Source of the DNA: Rotaria macrura | Taxonomy: Eukaryota > Rotifera > Eurotatoria > Philodinida > Philodinidae | Reading direction: 5' to 3' | Assembly: GCA_900239685.1 (NCBI GenBank) | Contig: OENT01000048.1 | Location: 1 to 64,000 of the forward strand | Length of the DNA: 64,000 nt | Shown: piece after piece, positions 51,438-63,480 of the stretch | Position numbering within the stretch: position 1 is the stretch's first letter | How the letters are laid out: the number at the start of each line of letters is the position of its first letter | Made by a program: the position numbers and the translations under genes | Notes under the pieces: generated by a model | What the model saw: only the letters and a program-made list of their open reading frames with translations | Told to the model about the DNA's origin: nothing | The model's database searches: none

Positions 51438-51713
51438 TTGCGCACTGGCTGGTTAGTAGTGGCAAAAGCAACGCAGTCAGTGCGCTATGCAATAACAAGC
51501 GCATTAGAAGAGCCTATCAGAACACGCGCGAGCATTATCGCGCGTTGCAACAAGAGAAAGAACAGGAGCACGAATAAAAAAGTGAGAAAATATATAGAGA
51601 GAAAAAGAAAGAAGAATACGATAGAAGAGACGAGAAGAGAGAGAGAGCGGAAGAAAAAGAAGAAGACAGTACGAAAGAAGACGATACTCCCACATCTGAA
51701 TAGAAGAAAATGA
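51438..51713 (+). other. Upstream ORF overlapping the Snail start by ATGA
   Basis: A 91-codon ORF in the presumed 5' leader, starting MRTGWLVV and becoming extremely Arg/Lys/Glu-rich. Its TGA stop (51711-51713) overlaps the Snail ATG (51710-51712). The peptide sequence looks compositional rather than selected, so any role would be translational control. Confidence 0.35.
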
Positions 51714-52915
51714 TGATGAGTAGTAGTTCTACAAGCAATATCGCTGAAGACGAAAAAATGACTGGTAAGCTTTAGGAAAATAATTCGATAGAAGATGGTA
51801 TTTGTTATTTTTTATGTACATCGTTTGTTTTTCAAATAGAATCTGATAATCGGAAAAGTTTTCTAATATCAAGTCTGTTATCTGCAGCATCATCGACTGA
51901 ATCCATGCTTGAAACAGAAGAAGACGACGATGAAGAAGATGAAATTGATAATGATGAAATGACCAAAGATATTGAACATGAAGATGATCATAATCATAAT
52001 GAAAAATTACAAACTGAATCAACACAAATTTTACATAGAGCTTTCCCAAAAATATCTCCATCGTCAATGATATTTCCACGTGTAATGTCTTCAAATGATT
52101 TTTCCTATCTTTATTATCTTAGTTATCATTATTTTGCCATGCAACTATCAAAAAATGGTCAAATACCACCATCACAAATCCCATTATCGAATACATCACT
52201 AATCGATACAAATATAAATTCAATTAAGAAGCCATTAAAATCACCCTATCCATTGACGCCAACATCTTCATCATGTTCATCATCACCACCATCACCAAAT
52301 CTAGCAGCAACAACAAGTATAACAACAGCAACACCGCAAACAACAGTAACAACAACAATTCTAAATTCAAATTCAACAGCAAACTCACGATATCAATGCG
52401 ATGGTTGTTCAAAATCTTATTCAACATTTGGTGGTCTTTCAAAACATAAGCAATTTCATTGTATTGCACAAATTAAAAAACAATTTCAATGTAAATTTTG
52501 TGAAAAAACATATAATTCATTGGGTGCACTTAAAATGCATATACGTACACATACTTTACCGTGTAAATGTAAGATCTGTGGTAAAGCATTTTCACGTCCA
52601 TGGCTGTTACAAGGACATGTACGTACACATACAGGAGAAAAACCATTTCAATGTGAAATATGTTGTCGAGCATTTGCGGATCGATCGAATTTACGTGCAC
52701 ATATGCAAACACATTCGGATATTAAAAAATACCGGTGTACAAAATGTTCAAAAACATTTTCACGTATGTCATTACTTAATAAACATACGGAAAATTGCTT
52801 ACAGCAGCAGCAGCAGCAACAACAACAACAACATGTAACGACAGCAACAATTCATTCTTCAACTGATGATTGTACCAGTACAACGACCATTGTGCCTGCT
52901 GCATTTTCGCTTTGA
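51710..52915 (+). CDS. Snail-family C2H2 zinc-finger transcription factor
   Basis: Exon 1 is 51710-51764 and exon 2 is 51840-52915; 1131 bases, 376 residues. Five fingers occupy about 205-338: [53 protein letters not shown] and [13 protein letters not shown]. The linker words [19 protein letters not shown] and HTGEKPF are diagnostic of Snail rather than Scratch. Snail proteins bind E-boxes (CAGGTG) and repress, driving mesoderm or epithelial-mesenchymal programmes. The region before the fingers is acidic then Ser/Thr-rich. The N-terminal SNAG repressor motif (MPRSFLVKK-like) is not visible; the protein starts [10 protein letters not shown]. The tail has a glutamine run. Wide gene-free flanks fit a developmental regulator. 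Which Snail paralogue it is cannot be said. Confidence 0.92.
52803..52832. repeat. (CAG/CAA)n tract encoding poly-Gln in Snail
   Basis: Ten consecutive CAG/CAA codons immediately after the last finger. The mixed codons argue for some selection for glutamine, or at least stabilisation of the repeat. Confidence 0.8.
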
Positions 52916-55900
52916 CATATCCTTCAAGTATTTGGCAAGTATTTTGTCTTGTTGTTGTGTTCCCTATTCATTCTGTTGTATTTTCAATTGTTGTGTATTT
53001 ATTTCACTAACTGACCTTCACATACATTTTTTGTCACACAATTTTTTGTTCTTTTCACATTAAAAAAAAACAAAAAAAAGATTCATCATAAGATATTTTT
53101 TGTTTCTCTGACATCATGATAGTCATGGCAAATTAGCATGAAAGTCAACGGTACTATTGCTATCCATTCTTTATTCTCGTCTTCTCATCTCGCTCTTTTT
53201 TTTGTTGGGCCCGATGCTGCACTTGAATGAGCGATCTATCAGGAAATGAACACTTGGGTCGTGCGGCGCGAGCTCAATACCTGTACCGTTTAGTGCTCTC
53301 TTTTTCTATCGTATATTTCTGTGTGAAGTACTTTCGTTTGTATCACCGTCGGGACGACAATGAATCGTGATCGACGGACACACAAAAAAAAGGAACTTCC
53401 GTCTCGGAGAGCTTCCCGCCGTCCGTCAATTTTTCATTTTCATCTACTCTCCCTTCTTCTTGTTTTTTTGTCTTTTCGATCAATGGTTAGAGCCTTCGTG
53501 TGACAAGTTGTAATTGTTGTGCGTTTGCGCAAGGCTTAAGATTTACCGCCATGATCATAGCCGGCGACGATTGTTGTTTTGTGTCCTGTTTACCTGCTTT
53601 GAGAGTAAAAGTCACTTGACCAATGTACATACATGTATAAATCAATGTGTGTATGTCATTATCGATATATCTTGATGAAATCTGTCTTTCTCGTATATTT
53701 TCAACTTTTGTTCGTTTTGAGAACAAATAACTTATGTGATCATCAATCACTCTATCCTTTCGATCTCAATCGATAGCCATATATACAAGTATATCAATGA
53801 GCTACGTAAAAATAAAGAAGAAAGCGAACAACCGTTAAATTAAACATAAGCATAGTTCCGCTTTAATGACTGTTAATGATGAAAAAACAGACTTCTCAAT
53901 GATGACCGCTTCCGCAGGTTGAAAAAAAAATAACAGCGAGTGTATGTCTGCATGTGATAGCCAGATTCGATTGATTTAGATTGACGTTTGCTCTATATAA
54001 TATAGAAGAGGGGTGGAGAAGATAACCTGCTTGACTAGAATAGTATGACATGGTCATAGACTTGCTACTGATGGCTTGTCAAGGCGCATGTTCGATTATA
54101 GTGATAATGACTAGAAGAAAAAGAACATGTTCTTAGGAGAAGAATGATGAGCAGCCACATTATCCACCATATATATAAAGAGCGGCAAGCCTAAAAGGAA
54201 ATAAATAGATCTCATCATTTTCTTCCATCATTTCTGTTTCGTCGTTGTCAGTACACATAATTGTTTATACTTATCAACACTCCAGAGACGAACAAGTATC
54301 GATCTATCTTGCCCTTTTGCCACTGTCATTTGGCAGCTTTTGCTTTTTGCCAACCTGCTCCTTTCCCGTTCTTTCTCTTGAGTAATAAAACTTTCCCACT
54401 GTTACTATCATTGATTGGTTCGTATAATAGGTTCATCTGAACTCGTCTGCTGGTATTATTGCAACTGATCACTCAGCGAGAATACATTCGAATACTGTTT
54501 ATTATATATACATGCATACATACATACTTATACACACACACACACACACATACACATACAACTATCTACATACATAGACAGAGAAAAGGAACAGACAAGA
54601 GAGAAAATGTTGGTTGATTGACGACTCGTGTGTGTCGAGCACGTACAATAACCGATGATGACGAGTCAAAAAATTAACTTGTACACATCACATCCTAACG
54701 ACGTGCTTCTCTATCATACTCCGCAACCTGTATGATGGTGGTAATGATGATGAACATCTGTAACTAAAAAAAAAAGAAGAAAGCGAATGATTTGTGGTTT
54801 ATGATTACGTGAGAACTTTCTGAGTGATATACCAGACTGTATCCATTCTTTTCAGTTATCTTTCATCTTATTCGCAATGACTTGTTTAATTGCTAATGTT
54901 TTATTTCATTGGAGTTCATTCATCAGTGTTTTACTTTATTTATATGAAAACATTCGCAGCGGAACGACGACGACTTCCTTCTCTTCGTTTTATATTTATT
55001 TGATGTTAGCCAATCACATGTTCAGGATGACTGATAATTATTTCGATTTCTTTTTCTTCGAATTATTTCAATTATCAGTTAACCGAATAAAAACCTTCTT
55101 TGATGATGTGCATATTGTTCAATCAGAATAACTTATTGCCTTACTTGTTGATTATACCATCGATTATAGATTATTGCTTGAAATCAGAATGTATGAATGC
55201 ATGCCTCGAATGGAATGAGAACGAATAGATCTATTTAGCACGTGGACCAATCGCTATACTAAATATGTTTGGGAGAAAAATCGTATGTACGTGTGTACGA
55301 ACGAGCGTCTTTTTTAATTATCAATTGACATATAGCAAGGAGCATTGGGCTTGATGATGACAGGCATCATCACTTTCACTATCATCGAATAGTCTGTTGT
55401 TGCAATTCCAATAGTATATAAGTTAGTGTAAACATTTTGTCTTTCAACACTTGTTGTTTCTATGCTAGCCTGGATATCATACTCTCATATTTGATGATAA
55501 AAAGACTACTAAAGAAAAAAAAATCAATTTTGACTCGGTGACATTTGTATATATTTTCGTGCATACCTCTCGAAAGAAAGGCATAGTAAACGTAATCATT
55601 GATGATATGATAATGGGAAAGAAATTCTTCTTACTAAAAAATAATGAAATAAATATGCTGAAATTAATATAAAAAAAAACGAAAATTTAATTATTATTAA
55701 ATTTCTTCGTTTCTGATCAAAAGAAGAAAAACAAGAAATCCATCAATTGAATATTGTTAAATATGATGTCTTTTGTACTTATTACAGACAAAGACCTTCA
55801 GATCATGTTGACTTAGGGCACACATTTTATATATGGTTGATTTACCCTTCTGTTCCTTCTGCTATTTATACATATTAGCATATAAAAAACGATGGCGCAG

Positions 55901-57976
55901 CCTTTTATATTTCTATTGCTAGTTACTTTTCCTGATATATATATTCTATCTATTCTAAAAGGTTTGTGTCCGTCAAGCAGAAAGGTGGATATTGGCGTGA
56001 AAAATGACTTTCTAATGGCACCCCTCAACACACTAGCTTAGCGTCAGCAATAACTAAACGGGCGTGGATTTACCAGGCACATACACATAATCATTCGTAC
56101 ACAATTTTCTTGACGTCGTCCACCGATCGGCCTCGATCAATCATTTATTTTTTTCACATGCAGAAAAAACGAGTAATCCATATGGATAAAAAGAAAAACC
56201 TAAAAAGAAGAAAAGATGATTCTTCTAAATGTATATTTGATGCTTTGAATGTGTAGACAAATGAGCAGTATCTATCAACAGGTGGCTCGTTTCCAAACAA
56301 ATATATATATATATATGTGTGTGTGTGTATGTATACAAAAAGTATTACCTAAGCAAAAATGCACACATATCTAAATGACGGCATAAAAAGTGAACGCTCG
56401 TCATCTGAAGTATAAACATATCTATTCATCATTCGTCCATTACTTGGATGCTTTTTTTTTCTTCATTGTTACTTGTGATGTTCTTCATTCGAATAGAAAC
56501 AAAAAAATGTGATTAGCATACATTCGAAAACTTCAAGATAAAAGTATTTCAATCTAGTTCAATGATTAATAGGCAGTGGCTTGTACTCATCATCACAGTA
56601 CTATCTTTCTATTAACTTGATGCCAGTAGGGAAGACTTAGTAATTATATATATATATATGTGAAGAAAACACTAATCACCGAACATTGTCTTGTTATCAC
56701 CTTCTATTGATCTTTCAAGTCAATGCACCGCATTCGTATATATATATATATGTGTGCGTGTGTATATACACATATACGAGCATATGCTTGAACAACCTTT
56801 GGTTACAAAAATGAAGTAGGCGACAGTAAGCAGAAGCACCACCAATGTCCATATATATTAATAATCATTTTTATCGATAAGTAGAACAGACATATGATAA
56901 AGAAAGCAAAGGAAAAAAAAGCAATAGATTCGAACAACAGGCCTACTTGGGTTGTTATTAGTGAATATATGATGTATTATATAGGCTAATTATTTTTTAA
57001 GATTTTCGCATATTAAGCGAAGACAAATAGAAGATAGATCAAAGCGTACAGAAGAAAAAAAAACGAAGCATATACGAATGAGTTCTGTTTCTTTCTGTTC
57101 ATCATCATCAAACTAACACCAGCATAGCAAGAGATAGAAATCTTTCTTAGAGAGAAAAAATTCATTTGAGCTCGTCTTTGTTTTATGTTGATACAAATCG
57201 GTAGCGGCGGAATGTTGCTCATCCGATTGTTTAATTTATATTGTGCCGACGCGTGTGTCTAAATGGCTTATCAGATCGTATATTGATGACGAACTTTTCA
57301 AGACACTAGAGATTTCTTAGAAAATTTTGTTTGATCTATACGTGCGTATATGGATATACGTGAACGACTGTACAAATATGAGAACATGATCAAATTACTG
57401 TGAAGTAAAATAAATGAATTTAATTGCTGAAGCAGTTATTAACGTATGATTTGGAATTAAATGCAATGAATTTGACATTTTGAGTGGTTGATGTTGAGAA
57501 AATTTGAAAAAGAAAAATAATATTCGTTTCGAAGAATTCTTTTGTGAACGAACTGATGTCGAAATAAAAATAACAAAAAGCGATATTTACCAATACTATT
57601 TCTATGATGTTAAAAAAACTTTTCTTCTAACTCAAAGACTCTACTAATCATAAATAATTGCTAACTATGTCAGATGTCTTGTATGTCAAGTATTATATTT
57701 TCAAACATACGGGATGTTTTTGGTACAATCATAGATTTTATTTTCTGAGAAAATAGAGATTATATCGCATCTCTATTACTTTCTTTTCACAACTAAGAGC
57801 AAGATAGAAAAGAGTTCATAAAGTATACTAGATTCGTATGAATAATTCATGAAATATAGCAGAGCAAATAACGAGACTTGAGTGTGTAAATGGCACGATA
57901 AGCATAGTAACACATCTTTGTGACGACAGTCGTGGACGATGACATTTAAATATGTATTGGAAGATATTTTGGACAA
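52916..57976. other. 5-kb non-coding downstream flank of the Snail gene
   Basis: No supported gene. More GC-rich islands occur at 53205-53440 and 53500-53600, including a short inverted pair GACGGAC / GTCCGTC around 53374 and 53420. Microsatellites: (AC)n at about 54533-54550, (TA)n then (TG)n at about 56301-56328, (TA)n at about 56646-56660 and 56739-56752. Candidate enhancer territory by position only. Confidence 0.45.
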
Positions 57977-58790
57977 TCATGAAATATTTGTATCTTTACT
58001 CAAGATACAAACACCTTGACATGTACGAAAAACATCTTTTGACTGAATGTCTATCTCTGCGTTTTTAAATGTACCATTAAACTGTAAAAAAAAAATTGAA
58101 TGATTAACTTCATATTGCATTCGACAAGTTTTTTTTTTAATTTCGGAGAATCGTACGAAAGACTTTTCCAGATACTTTACTTTAATTATCAACGTTGGTA
58201 CTGTTTTAAGAAAAGATTGTTGTTGTCTAGCAGATTGATCTAAATTAAATGAATTTACTTTAAAATAAAAAATGCACTTTTTTGATGAAAACGTCATTTT
58301 TTTAAACTTTTTTTTTCCGATGTATTATTTCTCATGATTTTTCTACTCTTAGAAAACAATAGATTTCCAAAAACGATGCATACATTATGTCCTGTATGCT
58401 AACATATACTTTTAAACAAGTAAGTTGATTAAGTAGATGGAACAATGATTTATTGTTAGTTGTGATTTGCCGAATCCGATGTTTTTAAGCATACGTAGGT
58501 TTATTGAATATCATTCAAGACCATGATGATGCAGAACGGAAAAGTTTATTATAGTCTCACTATTGTAATTTTATAACATATCCAACGATTTGAATAAATG
58601 AACGGGCAACACGTAATAGCAGATTGTTAAAACTTGACTGATACACCCAATTTCTGATAGAGAATGTGAAATATGAAACGGTTAGAAGAAATTCATCAGA
58701 CGAATGTAAAGAAGTATATAAAATCTCATCACATTTTTCAAAGTTAAGATAGGAAGACAGAAATTCCAGATTTGAATTCGTGTCCGCCAC
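57977..58790 (-). pseudogene. Possible Rad9-like relic (9-1-1 checkpoint clamp)
   Basis: Two minus-strand segments in the right order. The first (58790-58560) reads NLEFLSSYLNFEKCDEILY then DEFLLTVS, comparable with the start of Rad9 (NxKxLxKxxxxLxxxxDELYxE, then a LRT-type strand). The second (58297-57977) reads IIKVKYLEKSFVRFSEI, KKTCRM and FFLQFNGTFKNAEIDIQSKD, comparable with the KxLMKSxLxxF, VEKCxI and LxxQLxCKxGxxKTxxLxxQ region. Key residues are poorly kept and no phosphorylated tail follows, so it is a decayed copy if the assignment holds. Alternative: an unrelated hypothetical gene. Confidence 0.35.
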
Positions 58791-59013
58791 TTGAAGTGTT
58801 CATTTTTTTAACAGGTGTATAGTAATTCGAAGATCATATATGGCTTGAGATTCTCATCGACAAATCATTTATTTTAGATAGCATGACGATATTCACATCC
58901 TTTAAGATATTTCTCACTCTTTAATACTATCAAAAATCAAAACATGAACAAGTTTAATGCAAGAATAAAAGCTCAATAGTCTCTACAGCGTTCGTAATAG
59001 TTGAATATGAATA

Positions 59014-61143
59014 GATGGAAATATACAGATTTTTCTGTAACGCATGTTTTTAATTTTCTTCGGATTTCAAGATGTTACATAAAAGAAAGTATGATAATGA
59101 AGAGGTGTGTCTATATATAGGGCAAAAGTATAGAGAAGAGTAAAAGATAATTTTGTATGTTAGAAATACACATCGAAGTGAGAGAGAGAGAGAGCGACAA
59201 ACTTTGATTGTCGGCTAAAAAAGCGCTGTAGAAGTCATATTTTTGAATTAAGATAGTTTTCGATAGTTGTTTTTCGCTGCAGACCTTAGGCTTGACGCAA
59301 CGCCGTATCTTTTCGATAGAAAACTTAATAAGAGGTAAAATTGCAGTTAAACGCGTACTGTTTAACAAGTTTCTACAATGAAAATATAGTTATCATGAAG
59401 TTTGTTTGTAACGTCTGTAAAATGGATATTTGTTAAAAAAGGCACCTCGAAAGAATAAGTATTTCCAAGTGATTATTACTCTGGCAAATGAATATAATGC
59501 TCATTTCTGATAATTTGCTTTTGACAGCCGATATCAATTGAAAAGTTTTGAAGTAATTTCTTTGGAACTAAATTGAAATAATCACACTGGAAAAGAGTAT
59601 TGTGAACATTTAAATGTGTTGTATCGAAGATGAACACTCGAGTTTTCAGTAGATTTAGATTGATAACTTATTCGTATTACTGAAAAGGCCTCGTAACTTT
59701 CATCCTCATTACGACATAATGAAACCTTTGCTAAGTATGAAATAATTCGCGATAGAAACATTTTCGACTAATTGAAAAAAGGAATCATTGATAGTTGTTT
59801 GTCTTATGGTGCGCTTATTTCTTTATATTTACCATAATGTTATTGAGAAGATCTTCCCATTGCAGAAAGACAATCTAAATCAAACAAAAATATTTAATTG
59901 TTCTTTCTTTGATCAAATAAATGATTTCGCATGATTGCTCGTTTATAGTGTACATTCATGCTTTAAGACTAAGCACGAATTCGAATGGAAGTTTTATCAC
60001 AGCTCTTATTATTATAGTTTGAGACATCTCTAATATAGTTTTTAAGAAAAAATTTGATTAACATCAACGAATACCTTTTCATTCTAGTTGTAGGCCGAAT
60101 GTCTGAATTTGATGTACAAGGAATTAATAGCATCGATTCGAAACATGGATTCATCGTGAAAGAAAGCATTTAAGAGACATGATGTTCGAGACGAAAGTTT
60201 TCAGTGTCAAGTACGAAAGTATAACGCGAAAGTATTAGATTTTCCCATGCACATGGTTCTGTGGCATAAGTATTCGATCTAAAATTGTTACTGTACTGAT
60301 TTTAAAAATAATCTGTTCGAATCTTTCAAAAGTTTTAAATAACTTGTGGCTATAGATCAGACTCTCATTTTTTATTCCCAAGTAAAATCGGCAAACCTTG
60401 AAAAAGAACCCTCGTGTGCTCAGCAGTTACTTGATAGTATTCCAAGCGAACAATATCCACATACGACGACCTGATATTGTTTATTCAATAAAGCACATTA
60501 CTAAGCATACGAATAAATGTCGAAAATTAACTAAGCAAAATCTAGTGAGAAATCCAGTGTTCGTAAGAGTTATCTTAAGTAGATTGTTTCAGATTTTTAT
60601 CTCAAAAAATCACTGCAGAAACTTCTCAGTCGACATGGTTTTCCCGATGTGAGCAAATTCGATGAAATCAAATTCATAAATCAACGAACAACAGTTTTCG
60701 TTCTATTTAATGACTCGAACGAAATTTCACTGCAACACTTGATAATATGAACAGGGAATAATTTATCGAAGCTAATTACTCCCCTATTTTTCTAATTATT
60801 AATTTATATTTTCCTTTATTACCTATTGATTCTTAACAAAAATAATCATCTACACGGGAATAAAACAATTGGACTTGAAGTTAAACATGTTTTAGAATAT
60901 GACCGAAGCAAGGCATACATTTTCAATTTTGTTTCGTATTTTGAAAACGGTCAAAGTTTGTTTATCGCTCTCTCTCACTTTCGCTGTGCATGTCTAAGAC
61001 ACAAAATTATCTTTTACTCTTCTCAACACTTTTGCCCTATATATAGACACACCTCTTCATTATCATACTTTCTTTTATGTAACATCTTGAAATCCGAAGA
61101 AAATTAAAAACATGCGTTACAGAAAAATCTGTATATTTCCATC
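59014..61143. mobile_element. 2.1-kb element with about 190-base terminal inverted repeats
   Basis: The left arm (59014 to about 59212) and the right arm (about 60955 to 61143, inverted) are close to identical over their outer 110 or so bases. Both run GATGGAAATATACAG, CTGTAACGCATG, TTCTTCGGATTTCAAG, GAAGAGGTGTGTC, TATATATAGGGC. They diverge past a GAGAGAGAG run toward the interior. The interior (about 1.74 kb) has only short ORFs (59969-60169 minus, 60398-60652 plus) without transposase motifs. The ORFs at 59111-59368 (minus) and 60826-61107 (plus) are the two arms read in opposite directions. Best described as a non-autonomous DNA transposon; I could not identify a clear target-site duplication. 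Confidence 0.8.
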
Positions 61144-61506
61144 AAAAACTTCATAACACTACATTGAGCATTCCAACTGACAGGATAAACTGTGTTCTGC
61201 TTTGCTGGAACTCGAAAGAGTTCTTTGCAATGACAACAACAAAAAAAAACATAGGATGAAAGCCATATAAAACTTCGATTCACTAGAATAGTTTCTCCCA
61301 TAATTCATTCAGCAACGTTGAAAATCTAGTGTGACGTTCGAAAATAGTTTTCTAATGTATGGTAAATTTCTTGTGATTCTGATTTATCTTGGATAATAGC
61401 AAATTTTAGAAGACTAAGAAAGTGGAAGCTATCATCTATTAACTGATTAGGTCCTGTTTCATCGAAAGCTTAATTGATTTTCCCGTTTCGTCGAATTTTT
61501 TCTAAC

Positions 61507-62161
61507 GTGTATTCCTGTTTCGTCGAAAAGTGAAACTTAATTAAGAGAGAGAGAGAGAACATATCCTGTTTAATTAGATTAGTTAAGTCTTACTAACGAA
61601 AGGTGAAGTTGCATCTAATGATATTAGTTCTTCTCTGTAAATTCTTTTCACTGATTGAGGCGAGTCTGCAATGCGCCGTTTTAAGTTCTGTTTAAATTCT
61701 TCAACTTTTCCTTTGTTTTCATCAGCTTCACGATTATGTTGTTTTTTGTTGCTTGGTGGAATTCCTACATATTGTATTGCCCGTCCAGGACAAGAACAAA
61801 CTTTACATCTCCAATAAATAGTCGTATTACCAATTTTCTCTTGTGTATAATGAAAATTATCAAGTATTAAATTTTGTTTGTCACGTTTAGTTGAAGCAAT
61901 AGATAACATGGTTTTGTTTTCAGATAAATAACTATCGCATATGAGAAGAGTTCCTCTTTTTTGAACACATTTATAGAAACGTCTCGATGTAGACACCACT
62001 ACGATAGTTAAGCTACTTTTAATCAGTTTAGTTAGAAGATACTTGTTTAAGACAAAACGATTCAGCTGGTCGTTTTGATTCTGCTTTTTTTCATTGCAAG
62101 TTAATTTTTCGACGAAACAGGAACTGTCGAAATTAGATTTTCGACGAAACAGGAATACACC
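61507..62161. mobile_element. Compact FLYWCH-bearing element with terminal inverted repeats
   Basis: A 23-base sequence starting GTGTATTCCTGTTTCG at 61507-61529 is perfectly inverted at 62139-62161. Further copies of CCTGTTTCRTCGAA lie outside or inside: 61453-61467 and 61482-61495 (forward) and 62105-62122 (reverse). These multiple copies look like transposase binding sites. The 655 bases between the perfect pair enclose the FLYWCH-like ORF. The element may extend left to about 61450. FLYWCH domains are often linked to Mutator-like elements, but no transposase catalytic domain is present here. Confidence 0.65.
61583..61999 (-). CDS. FLYWCH-type zinc-finger protein of a transposon
   Basis: 138-residue ORF. 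LSIASTKRDKQNLILDNFHY, IYWRCKVCSCPGRAIQ and a later HNREADENK correspond to the FLYWCH pattern (F/Y-x-L-Y-W-C-H: NLIL, F-Y, YWRC, CxGR and the distal HN). FLYWCH fingers bind DNA, and in bdelloids are common in proteins tied to Mutator-type transposons. FKQNLKRRIADSPQSVKRIYREEL is the helical linker that usually follows. The reading stops at ATSPFVSKT; a GTTAGT donor-like site just before the stop suggests a lost 3' exon. The ORF sits wholly inside the inverted repeats. Confidence 0.65.
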   Translation of the reverse strand: MVSTSRRFYKCVQKRGTLLICDSYLSENKTMLSIASTKRDKQNLILDNFHYTQEKIGNTTIYWRCKVCSCPGRAIQYVGIPPSNKKQHNREADENKGKVEEFKQNLKRRIADSPQSVKRIYREELISLDATSPFVSKT

Positions 62162-62402
62162 CTATTAACTTCATTTGAAAATAACTGATCTAATTCTTTT
62201 CATGAATGCTACGATAAATCTATTAATTGATTTTTTTCGAAATAATTTAATTAATACATCCACTAAACATTAAAGGAATTCTAAAAATTATATTGAAAAA
62301 GATTTTCTCGTGTATTATTTATGACCTTGGTTTTTTATTTTAGTCATTCTTCAGAAATTGCATAAAGAAGGTATATTATTATTTTTAGTGAATCTGAACA
62401 TT

Positions 62403-63399
62403 ATGTGGCTCTCGCAAGTAAAATTTTGGACTCTACTTTTATTAACAATTCAATCTGCTATTTGTTCGGCTTTAATTCTTGTTTATTTTTACCGAAAACG
62501 ACGAAATATTTCCATTCATCATCATCTAACACTTGTGTTAATTGCAGAAAGTTTAATACAATTGTTAACAAATTTTCCTTTCATAATGGCATTTGACTTT
62601 ATCGGTACAGTTGCATTTAAATCTAATAGGTTTTGTTTATGGTGGAACTGGTGGGAATATGCAAATAATGGCATATTATTGTTTGTAATGGCTTGGGGTT
62701 CAATTGAACGACATATACTTGTTTTTCACAACCGTGTTATGGCTACAGCACGAGGGCGTTTTCTCTTTCATATACTACCAATGACTTTAGCTTGCTTTTA
62801 TCCATTAGTATTTTATTTGATTATTATTATATTAAATACATGCCGAAACGACTGGAATTATAATGCGGTAAATACAAGATTACATATAAATCTCATACAA
62901 TTTTGTTCAGAGAAAGTGTTCTTGTTTCCAGAAAATTAAAGAGAATAATTTGAAGTACTATTTGAAATATTTCTTGTTTAAGGTTTTCTGCGAAATACCA
63001 TGCTATCTACTTGATCAAGCTCTAGCAACGTACGATTTTATTGCGGATATTGTTGTTCCTGTGTGTACGATTGCCATAGCTAATGTAGCATTAATAGTTC
63101 GAATCTTATGGCAAAAACGACGACATTCGGCAACATGGTATCGACAATTTAAATTGACAAGGCAACTTGTTCTGATTGCCCTCATATACATGGTTTTTTG
63201 GTTTCCATTAACATTCAATGGACTTATTACAACTTTCACATCTTCAGCAACATTAGAAATCATACAAGTGGATTATTTCTTTTTTCTAGTTCATTTCGTA
63301 CCATGTTTATTACCATTTATTTCATTGACATGTCTATCGAATTTTATGAAAACTGTTCTCAAGCGACCTCAAGCAACAATACAACCGTTCGTTCAGTAA
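62403..63399 (+). CDS. Rhodopsin-like GPCR of a bdelloid-expanded family
   Basis: Exon 1 is 62403-62867 and exon 2 is 62983-63399, phase 0, 293 residues. Seven hydrophobic segments can be counted (for example TLLLLTIQSAICSALILVYF, HLTLVLIAESLIQLL, GILLFVMAWGSIERHIL, ILPMTLACFYPLVFYLIII, DIVVPVCTIAIANVALIV, LVLIALIYMVFWFPL and DYFFFLVHFVPCLLPFISL). The helix-3 DRY is replaced by ERH in SIERHILVFH. Helix 7 lacks NPxxY and ends LTCLSNFMK. CEIPCYLLDQ in the second extracellular loop keeps a cysteine for the disulphide. This combination is what I know from a large bdelloid receptor family; ligand unknown (chemosensory or peptide). I used the ATG at 62403; the in-frame one at 62358 adds 15 residues. 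Confidence 0.88.
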
Positions 63400-63480
63400 G
63401 CATTCAATTCCTAAAGAGAAACAATGCATCTATTGATTTTTCTGTTGTGCATAAGAATATATGTTTTAAATTTTCTTTTC

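Noticed and set aside
51504..51738. Ser/Leu/Phe-rich minus-strand ORFs upstream of Snail
   Set aside because: Antisense of the purine-rich Snail leader.
52224..52838. Other-frame and antisense ORFs across the Snail zinc fingers
   Set aside because: Shadows of the real coding frame; repeated finger structure makes them open by chance.
59111..59368. 85-codon minus ORF
   Set aside because: Lies mostly in the left inverted arm of the 2.1-kb element; its counterpart at 60826-61107 is the other arm, so neither is a gene.
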